Assembly (NCBI RefSeq): GCF_003143935.1
Contig: NZ_QFRX01000001.1
Span: forward strand, 6,644,966-6,708,965
From: Streptomyces sp. Act143
GTDB lineage: Bacteria > Actinomycetota > Actinomycetes > Streptomycetales > Streptomycetaceae
Direction: 5' to 3'
DNA length: 64,000 nucleotides
In this document: positions 56,332-64,000 of the stretch, piece after piece
How positions within the stretch are numbered: position 1 is the stretch's first letter
How the letters are laid out: the number at the start of each line of letters is the position of its first letter
Notes under the pieces: generated by a model
What the model was told of the DNA's origin: nothing
Database searches by the model: none
What the model saw: only the letters and a program-made list of their open reading frames with translations
Program-made: the position numbers and the translations under genes

Positions 56332-59300
56332 ATGGAACGCCAAGACGGCCACGGCGTGCCACGGACCGAGATGTTGCGGCCGCTCGGTCAAGGACAGGCC
56401 GGCCTCGCCGCGGCTGACGATCCGCATGGCCGCCCTCTCGACGAGCTGCTCGCCGCCTGCGAAGCCCTCACGAGCGACATGGGCGAAGCCTCGACACGTG
56501 CGGTCGCGGCCCGGGCACTGGCTGCCTACGAGGCGATCGACGACACCGGCAGACTCGCCTTCTTCGTCCACATCACCCGGCACTACGACGTCGACGTCGA
56601 GCAGGTCCGCGCCGCCTTCCACCGCTGGGACGCCGCCCGAGCCTCAGGATCCGGGGGCGGAGCGGAACTGGTCCGGCTCTTCGACGTGGTCGAGCCGCAG
56701 CGTCAGCAGCTGCTCCGGCGGATGAACCACGCGCCCGGCGCCACCCTCGCTCTCGTCGCCATGCGCTCCGACCTGCGCCGCCTGACGGCCCGCAACCCCG
56801 AACTCCGTTTCCTCGAACACGACTTCCACCACCTGCTCACCTCCTGGTTCAACCGCGGTTTCCTCCGCATGCGGGAGATCACCTGGGACTCACCGCACGA
56901 ACTGCACGACCATCTGGTGCGCTACGAGCAGGTCCACCCGATGGCGCACGGGGCCGAGCTGCGCCGTCGCCTGGAGCCCGAGGACCGCCGGGTCTACGCC
57001 TTCTTCCACCCGGCCACCGGGGACGTACCGCTGATCTTCGTGGAGGTCGCCCTTACGCACGGTGCGCCGGACCGCATAGCCCCGCTGCTGGAGCCGGGCC
57101 CGGCAATCAGCCCTTCCCAGGCCGACACGGCGGCGCTCTACTCCATCAACAACGCCCTGGACGGCCTGGCCGGTGTCTCCTTCGGCAGCTTCCTGATCAA
57201 GCAGGTCATCGAGCAGGTCGAGGAGCAGCTCCCGCACCTGCAACAGTTCGTCACGCTCTCGCCCATCCCCGGCTTCAGACGCTGGCTCGCCGAGCGGAGC
57301 GGGCAGGAAGCTGATCTGCGGGAGCTCTCCGCGGAGTTGGAGGCAGTGCGGCCACCGACGGAGCTCGGCGCGGAGGCTGTCGAGCGGATCCGTCACCGCC
57401 TGTTCCCGGCGCTGGCCCGGTACATCGCCGTCGAGCGGCGCGACGACGGACGCCCGCTCGATCCGGTCGCCCGCTTCCACCTGGGCAACGGCGCCTCCGC
57501 CTGGCGGCTGAACTGGCCGGCGAACGACTCACCGGAGGCCTGGCGGCAGTCCTACGGCGCAATGATCAACTATCGGTATGAGCCGGGCGAACTGGTACGG
57601 CAGCACGAGGAATTCGTCCGCGACCGCACCGTGGCGCTCGGCGCACCGCTGCGGGCCCTCCTCCAGCGGGCCCCGGAAGCGTCCCGCACGCCGGACTCGG
57701 CCACCACGTCGGAGGACAAGACAGCCACCCGGTCGGAACAGCCCGCCTCGGAACAGCCCGCCGCGGAGGAGCTCCCCTCGGAACAGACCCCCTCTGAAGA
57801 GACCGCCTTGGAAGAGGAGAGAGGAACACCCCCGATGGCGCCCTACAAGACCATCTACCGCTCCTTCATCGAACAGACGGAGCTGCGGCCGGAGAAGACG
57901 CTCTTCGAGTTGCCCGACGGGCGCACCCTCACCTACCGCGACACCGCCGAGACCGTCCGCCGCATCGCCGCCCGCCTCCTCGCCCGCGGTGTCACCCCAG
58001 GTGACCGGGTCGCCATGCAGGTGGAGAAGTCCCCGGAGGCCGTCGCCCTCTATCTGGCGACGCTGCGGATCGGCGGCGTGTTCCTGCCGCTGAACACCGC
58101 CTACACCGGCGCGGAGATGGACTACTTCATCGGCGACGCCGCGCCGCGTGTCCTCGTCTGCGCGCCGGACCGCCGGTCCGACCACGCACACCGCGAGCAG
58201 CAGGGCCTCGTCGTCGAAACGCTCGGCACCACCGGCGACGGCACCCTCCTCGAAGGAGACGGCGACGACGGGGGAGCCCTGCCCCAGAAGGTCTTCGGCG
58301 CCACGGCAGACGACCCGGCGGCGATTCTCTACACGTCCGGCACCACCGGACGCTCCAAGGGCGCGGTCCTCTCCCACGGCAACCTCGCCACCAACTGCCG
58401 TGCGCTGCTGGAAGCCTGGCAGTTCACCGCCGAGGACCGCCTGATCCACGCGCTGCCGATCTTCCACATCCACGGGCTGTTCGTAGCAGCGAACATGACC
58501 CTCACGGCGGGCGCCTCCATGTACTACCTGCCGAAGTTCGACGCCGAGACGATCGTCGACCTCCTGCCCCGGGCCACGGTGCTCATGGGCGTGCCCACCT
58601 TCTACACCCGCCTGCTGAAGAACGACCGACTCACTCCCGAGACCTGCGCCTCCATGCGGCTGTTCGTCTCAGGCTCGGCCCCACTTCTCGCGAGCGACCA
58701 CACGGCGTTCGAGGCCCGCACCGGGCACGCCATCCTGGAGCGCTACGGGATGACCGAGACCGGCATGAACACCACCAACCCCTATGCAGGCGGGCCGCGC
58801 AAGCCCGGTACCGTCGGCAAACCCCTGCCCGGCACCGAGATCCGGGTCGTCGACGGCGAGACCGGCAGGCCGCTGCCAGACGGCGAGGTCGGCAGCATCG
58901 AGGTCCGCGGCCCGAACGTTTTCACCGGCTACTGGCAGCTGCCCGAGAAGACCGCCGCGGAGTTCCGCGAGGACGGCTTCTTCATCACCGGCGATCTGGG
59001 CCGTATAGACGAGGACGGCTATCTGCGCATCGTCGGCCGCGGCAAGGACCTGGTGATCTCCGGCGGGTACAACATCTACCCCAAGGAGATCGAGGAGTTG
59101 CTGGATGCCCATCCCACGGTGCTGGAGTCCGCCGTGATCGGCGTCCCGCACCCCGACTTCGGCGAGACGGTCGTAGCCGTGGTCGTACCCGCTCCGGACC
59201 ACCGTCCCGAGGAGCCGGAGCTGCTGGCATACGTTGCCGAGGACCTCGCCCGGTTCAAGCACCCCCGAGCGGTGCGCGTCGTGGACGCCCTGCCCCGCAA

Positions 59301-59373
59301 CGTCATGGGGAAGGTGCAGAAGGCCGAACTACGGCGGCGTTACGCCGACTTGTTCGCCGCCGCGGACGCCTGA
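56332..59373 (+). CDS. malonyl-CoA decarboxylase-malonyl-CoA synthetase fusion (MatA-MatB)
   Basis: 1013 residues in one uninterrupted frame. Residues 1-445 are malonyl-CoA decarboxylase: LLTSWFNRGFLRMREITWDSP, DVPLIFVEVALTHG, YSINNALDGLAGVSFGSFLI, TLSPIPGFRRWL and HLGNGASAWRLNW, the last two carrying the Ser and His linked to catalysis. A 55-residue Glu/Ser/Pro-rich linker follows. Residues 502-1013 are a MatB-type acyl-CoA synthetase: YTSGTTGRSKGAVLSHGN, YGMTETG, TGDLGRIDEDGYLRIVGRGK, and the catalytic Lys in NVMGKVQKAE. Together they convert malonate to malonyl-CoA and then acetyl-CoA. ATG 56332 has GGAAGGAG. An internal ATG at 57835 with GGAGAGAGG upstream could also yield MatB alone. Confidence 0.92.
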   Translation: MERQDGHGVPRTEMLRPLGQGQAGLAAADDPHGRPLDELLAACEALTSDMGEASTRAVAARALAAYEAIDDTGRLAFFVHITRHYDVDVEQVRAAFHRWDAARASGSGGGAELVRLFDVVEPQRQQLLRRMNHAPGATLALVAMRSDLRRLTARNPELRFLEHDFHHLLTSWFNRGFLRMREITWDSPHELHDHLVRYEQVHPMAHGAELRRRLEPEDRRVYAFFHPATGDVPLIFVEVALTHGAPDRIAPLLEPGPAISPSQADTAALYSINNALDGLAGVSFGSFLIKQVIEQVEEQLPHLQQFVTLSPIPGFRRWLAERSGQEADLRELSAELEAVRPPTELGAEAVERIRHRLFPALARYIAVERRDDGRPLDPVARFHLGNGASAWRLNWPANDSPEAWRQSYGAMINYRYEPGELVRQHEEFVRDRTVALGAPLRALLQRAPEASRTPDSATTSEDKTATRSEQPASEQPAAEELPSEQTPSEETALEEERGTPPMAPYKTIYRSFIEQTELRPEKTLFELPDGRTLTYRDTAETVRRIAARLLARGVTPGDRVAMQVEKSPEAVALYLATLRIGGVFLPLNTAYTGAEMDYFIGDAAPRVLVCAPDRRSDHAHREQQGLVVETLGTTGDGTLLEGDGDDGGALPQKVFGATADDPAAILYTSGTTGRSKGAVLSHGNLATNCRALLEAWQFTAEDRLIHALPIFHIHGLFVAANMTLTAGASMYYLPKFDAETIVDLLPRATVLMGVPTFYTRLLKNDRLTPETCASMRLFVSGSAPLLASDHTAFEARTGHAILERYGMTETGMNTTNPYAGGPRKPGTVGKPLPGTEIRVVDGETGRPLPDGEVGSIEVRGPNVFTGYWQLPEKTAAEFREDGFFITGDLGRIDEDGYLRIVGRGKDLVISGGYNIYPKEIEELLDAHPTVLESAVIGVPHPDFGETVVAVVVPAPDHRPEEPELLAYVAEDLARFKHPRAVRVVDALPRNVMGKVQKAELRRRYADLFAAADA

Positions 59374-59514
59374 TCCACCGCCCGTCCGGGGACAGAGGCA
59401 CAGTCCGCTCGCGCCTCTGCCCCCCACCCCAGCAGAACCCTCTACGCCACAGCCTCCCCATGCCTGATATGTCCCCTCAATGTCCCCCCAATGTCTCTCA
59501 ATGTGGAGAAGACG

Positions 59515-59943
59515 ATGGTCATCTATGGAGTTGCGGCGCTCGCGGCTTGCGCGCTCGCGGGCACACTCGTCGGTGAACTACTGGGCGCCGCCGTCGGTGT
59601 CGACGCCAATGTCGGCGGAGTCGGTTTCGCCATGATCATGCTGGTGCTGGTCACGCACCAGCTCCGCCGGAAGGGCAAGTTCCCCGAGGCCTCCGAGCAG
59701 GGCGTGCTCTTCTGGAGCGCGATGTACATACCGATCGTCATCGCCATGGCCTCCACGCAGAACGTGGTCAAGGCCGTCAGCGGTGGCCCGATGGCGATCC
59801 TGGCCGGCCTCGGCGCCTTGACCGCGGGGTTCGCCCTGGTCCCCGTACTGGCGCGGATCGGAGAGGCGGGCGAGCCACTGGAACCACTGGAACCACTGGA
59901 ACCACTGGGGGAACACGCTGTCAACGAAAAGCAGGAGGCCTGA
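59515..59943 (+). CDS. madL: malonate transporter subunit MadL
   Basis: 142 residues: MVIYGVAALAACALAGTLVGELLGAAVGVDANVGGVGFAMIMLVLV is the MadL signature, followed by two further helices (LFWSAMYIPIVIAMASTQNV and MAILAGLGALTAGFALVPVL). The tail has four EPL repeats encoded by a 9-bp tandem array (59872-59907). ATG 59515 gives the family start, with GGAGAAG just upstream; ATG 59491 has no site. MadL and MadM together import malonate with sodium or protons. Confidence 0.93.
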   Translation: MVIYGVAALAACALAGTLVGELLGAAVGVDANVGGVGFAMIMLVLVTHQLRRKGKFPEASEQGVLFWSAMYIPIVIAMASTQNVVKAVSGGPMAILAGLGALTAGFALVPVLARIGEAGEPLEPLEPLEPLGEHAVNEKQEA

Positions 59944-59944
59944 G

Positions 59945-60709
59945 ATGGACCGCGTGACCGCCGTCTTCGAAGACAACGGCCTCTTGGTGGCCTTGGCTCT
60001 GATCGGGGCACTGATGCTGGTGGCCGGATGGCTGTCCAGCACGCTCACCCGGGGCCGGTTGCAAGGGTCCGCCATCGCCATCCTCCTCGGCCTGGTCCTG
60101 GCCTACTGGGGCGGCAGAGTGACGGACGGCGAGCACGGCCTCGCCGACTTCGCAGCCCTCTCCGGACTGAGCCTGATGGGCGGTGCGATGCTGCGGGACT
60201 TCGCGATCGTCTCCACCGCCTTCGGCGTCGACCTGAAGGTGATCAAGCGCGCCGGGGTGTCCGGCGGGCTGTCGATCCTGCTGGGTGTGCTCGTCTCGTT
60301 CGTGATGGGCGCCGTCATCGCCGCACTGTTCGGCTACTCCGACGCCAAGTCACTGGCGACGATCGGCGCGGGCGCGGCCACGTACATCGTCGGGCCGGTG
60401 ACCGGTACGGCGGTGGGCGCGAGTTCGGACGTGATCGCACTGTCGGTGGCGGCCGGACTGGTCAAGTCCGTGGTCGTGATGGTGGCAACTCCGCTCGTCG
60501 CCCCCCTGATCGGCCTGAACAACCCGAAGTCCGCCATGGCCTTCGGAGGTCTGCTGGGCACGACGTCCGGTGTGGCGGGCGGCCTCGCGGCCACCGACAA
60601 ACGCCTGGTCCCCTACGGGGCCATGACCGCCACCTTCTACACAGGGGTCGGCTGCTTGCTCGGCCCGTCGCTGCTGTACGTGGCGTTGAGGGCGATCGTC
60701 GGTGGATGA
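59945..60709 (+). CDS. madM: malonate transporter subunit MadM
   Basis: 254 residues with about seven helices: LLVALALIGALMLVAGWLSS, SGLSLMGGAMLRDFAIVSTAFGVDLKVIKRAGVSGGLSILLGVLV, GAGAATYIVGPVTGTAVGASSDVIALSVAAGLVKSV, AFGGLLGTTSGVAGGLAATD, all strongly conserved in MadM. It starts one base after the MadL stop, completing a matR, matAB, madL, madM locus. Confidence 0.95.
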   Translation: MDRVTAVFEDNGLLVALALIGALMLVAGWLSSTLTRGRLQGSAIAILLGLVLAYWGGRVTDGEHGLADFAALSGLSLMGGAMLRDFAIVSTAFGVDLKVIKRAGVSGGLSILLGVLVSFVMGAVIAALFGYSDAKSLATIGAGAATYIVGPVTGTAVGASSDVIALSVAAGLVKSVVVMVATPLVAPLIGLNNPKSAMAFGGLLGTTSGVAGGLAATDKRLVPYGAMTATFYTGVGCLLGPSLLYVALRAIVGG

Positions 60710-61403
60710 GAGCGGCTGCACGTCGGGGCGGGCGGGATCATGCCGCCTGCCCCGAGGCCGTGATCAACACACGGAGCCCGGCACTGGACCGGCGGCAGCA
60801 AGTCGGCAGCCCCGGCACCTCCTTGAGCAACGTCCTGCGGGAGCAGCACTGCCAGTCCCAAAGGCATCGGCGTGAGCCCAACGTCCGCTCGTCCAGGGCG
60901 TGTCGGCCACCGGTCCCTGCTGCCGGAGAGGATGACGACAACGCAGAGCACCACAAGGTGCGTGCCTGGGTAGAGCATGCAATCGTCTGGTTGAAAACCC
61001 CACGTCTTTCCATGCGACGCCCACATGCACATCCTGGCTTTCGCATCATGACCAGGAGACCGCGATCACAGGCCCTGAACTGCCTGAACGCAGCCTTGTG
61101 TAAAACGCTTTACTGCGGGACGTGTGCGCCGAGCGAGGACGAATCGATGATCACGCTCGGTGTGAATGACCTCGACGTCATTCTGGTCCGAGTGTCGGCT
61201 GTGGCTGGTGGTCGGCAACCATGCCTGCAGCGGCCGGAACGCCCGTTGATATGGGCAGCCGCTCGGGTGTGGTGAAGGTCCTTCGATACGGCAGCGTGCC
61301 GCTTACGGGACAGATCTTCGACAAGCCCGTTACTCCGTAAGCAACAGGCTCCTCGCAAACTGTCAGTTACGTGCAAGGACCCGCCTATGTCGTAGTGGTC
61401 TGC
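60710..61403. other. gap with decayed sequence, no intact gene
   Basis: About 690 bases between madM and the small membrane-protein gene. Base composition is less biased than in the flanking genes, and no frame gives a full protein. A short transposase-like segment lies at 60925-61090. Confidence 0.45.
60925..61090 (+). pseudogene. possible transposase remnant
   Basis: A frame reading EHHKVRAWVEHAIVWLKTPR followed by RSQALNCLNAAL resembles the C-terminal HxxVRARVEHxxARLK block and following Asn/Leu helix of IS5/DDE_4-type transposases. The DDE acidic residues and both ends are missing. The match is by eye and weak. Confidence 0.3.
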
Positions 61404-61415
61404 ATGATGGGCGGG

Positions 61416-61817
61416 GTGAATACTCGACGACTGATAGTTTTCATGAGCTGCGCCGCTGTGGCCGGTCTGGGGCTGTTGCTCGTGGGACTGCGCTGGAGCC
61501 AGGCCAACCGCGTCGCGACGGTGGTGTCTTGTCTGGCAGCCGTTGCCGCAGTGGGCGTGGGAATCTGGGCCGCCCTCCCGGTGCGGCGCACGCATGCCGA
61601 TCCGAACTCCGGAGAACCAGGAGCCCCGACACGAGGTATCGCGATCCGAGTGTCCGAGACGGGAACAGCGACCGCCGGAGACGGAGGGCGGGCCAACACT
61701 GGCATCCGCGCGCCGAAAAACATCAACCATCAAAGCGGCGAGATGACAGCGGAGCGGACTGGTGATGCGAACGCGTCGCGAGACTCGGATGCCAACACCG
61801 GAATCCGTCTGGACTGA
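61416..61817 (+). CDS. small two-helix membrane protein next to NACHT gene
   Basis: 133 residues: two membrane helices (LIVFMSCAAVAGLGLLLVGL and VATVVSCLAAVAAVGVGIWAAL), then a polar tail with two related Gly/Ala/Asp-rich repeats, ETGTATAGDGGRANTGIR and RTGDANASRDSDANTGIRLD. The gene ends 11 bases before the NACHT ATG, so they are probably one operon. Streptomyces genomes often place a small membrane protein with such TGxAxAG repeats before NACHT genes; its role is unknown. GTG 61416 or the ATGs at 61404 and 61407 may be the start. Confidence 0.7.
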   Translation: MNTRRLIVFMSCAAVAGLGLLLVGLRWSQANRVATVVSCLAAVAAVGVGIWAALPVRRTHADPNSGEPGAPTRGIAIRVSETGTATAGDGGRANTGIRAPKNINHQSGEMTAERTGDANASRDSDANTGIRLD

Positions 61818-61828
61818 GGGCGGCGACC

Positions 61829-64000
61829 ATGGAAATTTTCCAGCGCCGTGCTGAGGTACGGGGCAGCGGTCCGGCTATTGCCGGGGATCGCTCATTCGCC
61901 AACAGCGGCGTGGTATTCGGTGGGGTGCACCTGGACCCGGCGTCGGCCGACTCCAGGGCACGCCAAAGACTGGTGGACCTGGTGTCCCGTCAGTGGGAAC
62001 GGGAGGCGGTCGACTGCCTGCAGCTCGCCCACCCGGACGCGATCGCGGTGCGCTGGCGCACTGTGCGCGATCGCAGGCTGATGGACTCCGAGCAGAACCT
62101 CACGGCCTCGTCGCTGGAGCTCAGATTCGACGGCCTGAGGATTGAGCCCCTGCTGGCCGAGTTCCGCACAATGAGGCGCCGCAGATTGGTGATCATCGGA
62201 GGTCCGGGCTCCGGGAAGACCACGCTGGCCGTACAACTGGTCCGGCAGTTGCTCAAGAACCGCTCCGAAGACAGCCCCGGCGAACCGATTCCTGTCCTGT
62301 TCTCAGTGGCCGGCTGGGACACGACAGTGTTCGAGAGGCTCAACGATTGGGTCGCCCACCGACTGACCCGCGACTGCCCGGCGCTGGCGCCCAAGGACAA
62401 GTTGCAGTCGATCTGCCGCAACCTCGTCGAGCAACGGCATGTGTTACCGGTGTTAGATGGTCTTGACGAGCTTTCTCCGCCCGCCCGCACAGCCGTCGTG
62501 GAAGCACTCAGCAGATCCTGTGCGGAGGATGCCCAGCTGATCCTCACGTGTCGCACAGCCGAGTACAGGCAGGCTGTCCAAAAGCCGGGAAAGGCTTTCA
62601 CCTCGGCGCTGGTCATCGAGCCGAACAGCGTTTCCCCCACCGCCGCAGCGGACTATCTGGACCGCTGTCTGCATGTCGAGCGGGAATCTTCCTGGGACCG
62701 TGTGCTGGAGGCTCTGCGTACCACCCGCCCGCTCGACGGGCCCATCGCGGTGCTCGCGGAGGTTGCTGCATCCCCACTCGGGCTCTGGCTCGTCCGAACC
62801 GCCTATGAACGCTCCGATCCGGCGGAACTTCTTGAGGCGGACCGCTTCCAGGATGCCGACTGTCTTCGCACCCATCTCTTCGATGCGCTGATCCCTGCGG
62901 TCGTCCAGAATCGCCGACCCAGAGACGATTCCTTCGAGCGTGCTGTGCCGCGCCGCCGCCACGATCCCGCCGACATCAAACGCTGGCTGAGCTACCTGGC
63001 ATCCGTCACCCCGGAGAGCTCCGATCTCCCGTGGTGGAGGCTCGCGCGCGGTGCCAAGGCCATCACCCCCGCTTTCTGCCTGTGCTTCGGAATGATCACC
63101 GCTCTGGTCTCCGGCCTGTCGCTTGCGAGCGCTTACTGGATCTTCTACCCGTCCGGGAGCTCTTTGGGTTCCGTGGTGTTCGGTGTGGCCACAGGCGGCG
63201 CGGGAGCGATGGCGGCACACAGGTGGGCGGACAGCGCTCCCGGTTATGCGCGCCCGCCGCTACGCGGGGGGTTCCGGGAGTTGGGCCGAGCGGTACTGGA
63301 CCACATCATGCACGGGCTCGTGGTCGGAGTCCCGGTCGGCTCCCTCCTCTACCTCGTGGGCGCCCGACCTCATTACATGATCGTCGGCATCATCCTCACA
63401 GTTGTCCTACTCAACGGCGTCACCTCCGGCTTCACGGACTGGATCGAAGGCCCCTCGCCTGACGATGGGCCAGTGACCCCACTCGACCACTTCCAGGCCG
63501 ACCGGCGGCTTGAGGCGCTGCGGACATCGGTCTTCGGCCTGGCATACGGGCTCGCACTCGCTGTGGGGTTCAGCCTGCTCCGAGGTATCGCGGTCGGCCT
63601 TGCAACGGGCATTATCGGCGGCCTGTCCATCGCATTCACCACAGCTACGCTCCAGGGCCGCCATCACGCTTGGTTGGCCTTCTCGGCTGCCGCATACCGG
63701 CTGTCCCGGCAAGGCCACCTACCACGCCCGCTGATGCCCTTCCTCGATGACGCACACCGCCTAGGGCGTGTTTTAGAACTCGCTGACCTGCTTGGTGGGC
63801 CGTCCGGGGAAGTCGCGGGCGGCCATCCAGATGGTGAGGTCGCGGGCGATGTCGTTGACGCTTGTGGCCGTGGTGACCTCGTGCTCGTTGCGGGAGGTGT
63901 CACGGCGGACGATCTCGTAACCGCCTTCATCGACGACGGCCACGGAGGCGAACCAGACAGGATCGTCCTCGTCCGGCTGGACGACCACGAACGTGTTGTC
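61829..64000 (+). CDS. NACHT-domain NTPase with C-terminal membrane helices, end altered
   Basis: The frame opens at ATG 61829 and stays open to the window edge (724 codons). Residues 1-35 resemble the small Gly-rich leader common in these proteins; NACHT follows with Walker A IIGGPGSGKTTLAVQL (about 130-145) and Walker B VLPVLDGLDELS (about 205-216). A helical region comes next, then six or so membrane helices between about 410 and 635 (for example AITPAFCLCFGMITALVSGL). Such STAND NTPases include antiphage and conflict proteins. Up to RPLMPFLDDAHRLG (about 63765) it matches the expected family course; beyond that the translation is antisense of another gene, so the true C-terminus seems lost. 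Two Leu codons in Walker B are TTA (62444, 62453). Confidence 0.8.
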   Translation, partial: MEIFQRRAEVRGSGPAIAGDRSFANSGVVFGGVHLDPASADSRARQRLVDLVSRQWEREAVDCLQLAHPDAIAVRWRTVRDRRLMDSEQNLTASSLELRFDGLRIEPLLAEFRTMRRRRLVIIGGPGSGKTTLAVQLVRQLLKNRSEDSPGEPIPVLFSVAGWDTTVFERLNDWVAHRLTRDCPALAPKDKLQSICRNLVEQRHVLPVLDGLDELSPPARTAVVEALSRSCAEDAQLILTCRTAEYRQAVQKPGKAFTSALVIEPNSVSPTAAADYLDRCLHVERESSWDRVLEALRTTRPLDGPIAVLAEVAASPLGLWLVRTAYERSDPAELLEADRFQDADCLRTHLFDALIPAVVQNRRPRDDSFERAVPRRRHDPADIKRWLSYLASVTPESSDLPWWRLARGAKAITPAFCLCFGMITALVSGLSLASAYWIFYPSGSSLGSVVFGVATGGAGAMAAHRWADSAPGYARPPLRGGFRELGRAVLDHIMHGLVVGVPVGSLLYLVGARPHYMIVGIILTVVLLNGVTSGFTDWIEGPSPDDGPVTPLDHFQADRRLEALRTSVFGLAYGLALAVGFSLLRGIAVGLATGIIGGLSIAFTTATLQGRHHAWLAFSAAAYRLSRQGHLPRPLMPFLDDAHRLGRVLELADLLGGPSGEVAGGHPDGEVAGDVVDACGRGDLVLVAGGVTADDLVTAFIDDGHGGEPDRIVLVRLDDHERVV
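63773..64000 (-). CDS. C-terminal part of an unidentified protein, start beyond window
   Basis: The minus strand carries an open frame entering from the right edge and ending at TAA 63775-63773. The last 75 or so residues read FVVVQPDEDDPVWFASVAVV, GGYEIVRRDTSRNEHEVTTA, SVNDIARDLTIWMAARDFPG, RPTKQVSEF, with natural composition and codon bias, unlike the overlapping plus frame. I do not recognise the family. It is convergent with, and its stop abuts, the point where the NACHT gene loses similarity to its family. Confidence 0.6.
   Translation of the reverse strand, partial: DNTFVVVQPDEDDPVWFASVAVVDEGGYEIVRRDTSRNEHEVTTATSVNDIARDLTIWMAARDFPGRPTKQVSEF

Noticed and set aside
61110..61733. Leftward 207-codon ORF over the small membrane-protein gene
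   Set aside because: Arg/Ser/His-rich shadow; the plus-strand frame has clear membrane helices and family-type repeats.

Overview
The window is about 70% G+C, has strong wobble-position GC bias, AGGAGG-type ribosome binding sites, many GTG starts and very few TTA codons. Its gene families (MASE1 and SpoIIE phosphatases, STAS and HATPase switch proteins, multi-HAMP hybrid kinase, CBM13 lectin-chitinase) point to a Streptomyces or close relative, probably an arm or other accessory part of the chromosome. No rRNA, CRISPR array or intact mobile element was seen.

Layout. 1-6.1 kb holds small unlinked genes: a secreted protein cut by the window edge, a NUDIX hydrolase, a methyltransferase, a STAS protein with an early TTA codon, a DHFR-like reductase, a dehydrogenase remnant, a GNAT acetyltransferase, a small membrane protein and a VOC protein. 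6.3-9.9 kb is a persulfide/sulfite detoxification block: DUF302, a CstB-like MBL-rhodanese, a single-domain rhodanese, a TauE transporter and a CsoR/CstR-type repressor, with three copies of the operator TACCCC-N2-GGGGTA. 9.9-14 kb has a SpoIIE phosphatase, a MASE1 membrane sensor, a decayed acetyltransferase, a tRNA-like locus and an unrecognised 457-residue protein. 14-17.1 kb is a two-gene secreted unit (lectin-GH18 chitinase, then ThuA-lectin) with a DasR-like site and a promoter in front. 17.2-25.2 kb carries a membrane protein, a carboxylesterase with tandem N-terminal repeats, GPP34, a NarL-type two-component pair, a TM-helix channel-like protein and a pentapeptide-repeat protein.

25.6-46 kb is an unusually dense partner-switch and stress-signalling island. 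It contains a SigB/F/G-type sigma factor, two MarR regulators each beside one of a pair of SpoIIE-type paralogues, and a five-gene translationally coupled stressosome operon (RsbR, RsbS, RsbT, an RsbT-RsbX fusion and a GAF-RsbU phosphatase). It also holds a 1417-residue multi-HAMP hybrid kinase, an ANTAR-GAF-PAS-SpoIIE phosphatase, three stand-alone HATPase proteins and three more STAS proteins. A 14-bp palindrome, TTGYC-N4-GRCAA, lies upstream of the sigma gene, the stressosome operon and the hybrid kinase, suggesting shared control.

46-55.3 kb is envelope-related: two adjacent DUF4139 (MuiA-like) proteins, a YihY/BrkB protein, a multi-pass membrane protein coupled to a DUF389 protein, two tiny ORFs, and a PadR regulator coupled to a HAAS-type membrane protein. 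55.5-60.7 kb is a malonate utilisation locus: a GntR regulator divergent from a single 1013-residue ORF that fuses malonyl-CoA decarboxylase to malonyl-CoA synthetase, followed by madL and madM. 60.7-64 kb looks like accessory DNA: a possible transposase remnant, a small two-helix membrane protein and a NACHT NTPase with C-terminal membrane helices. The NACHT gene has two TTA codons in its Walker B region and appears to lose its normal C-terminus where an opposite-strand gene begins.

The best candidates for something new are the stress island with its shared palindrome and paired, complementarily degenerate phosphatase paralogues, the MatA-MatB fusion with a retained internal start site, and the NACHT/membrane-protein pair.
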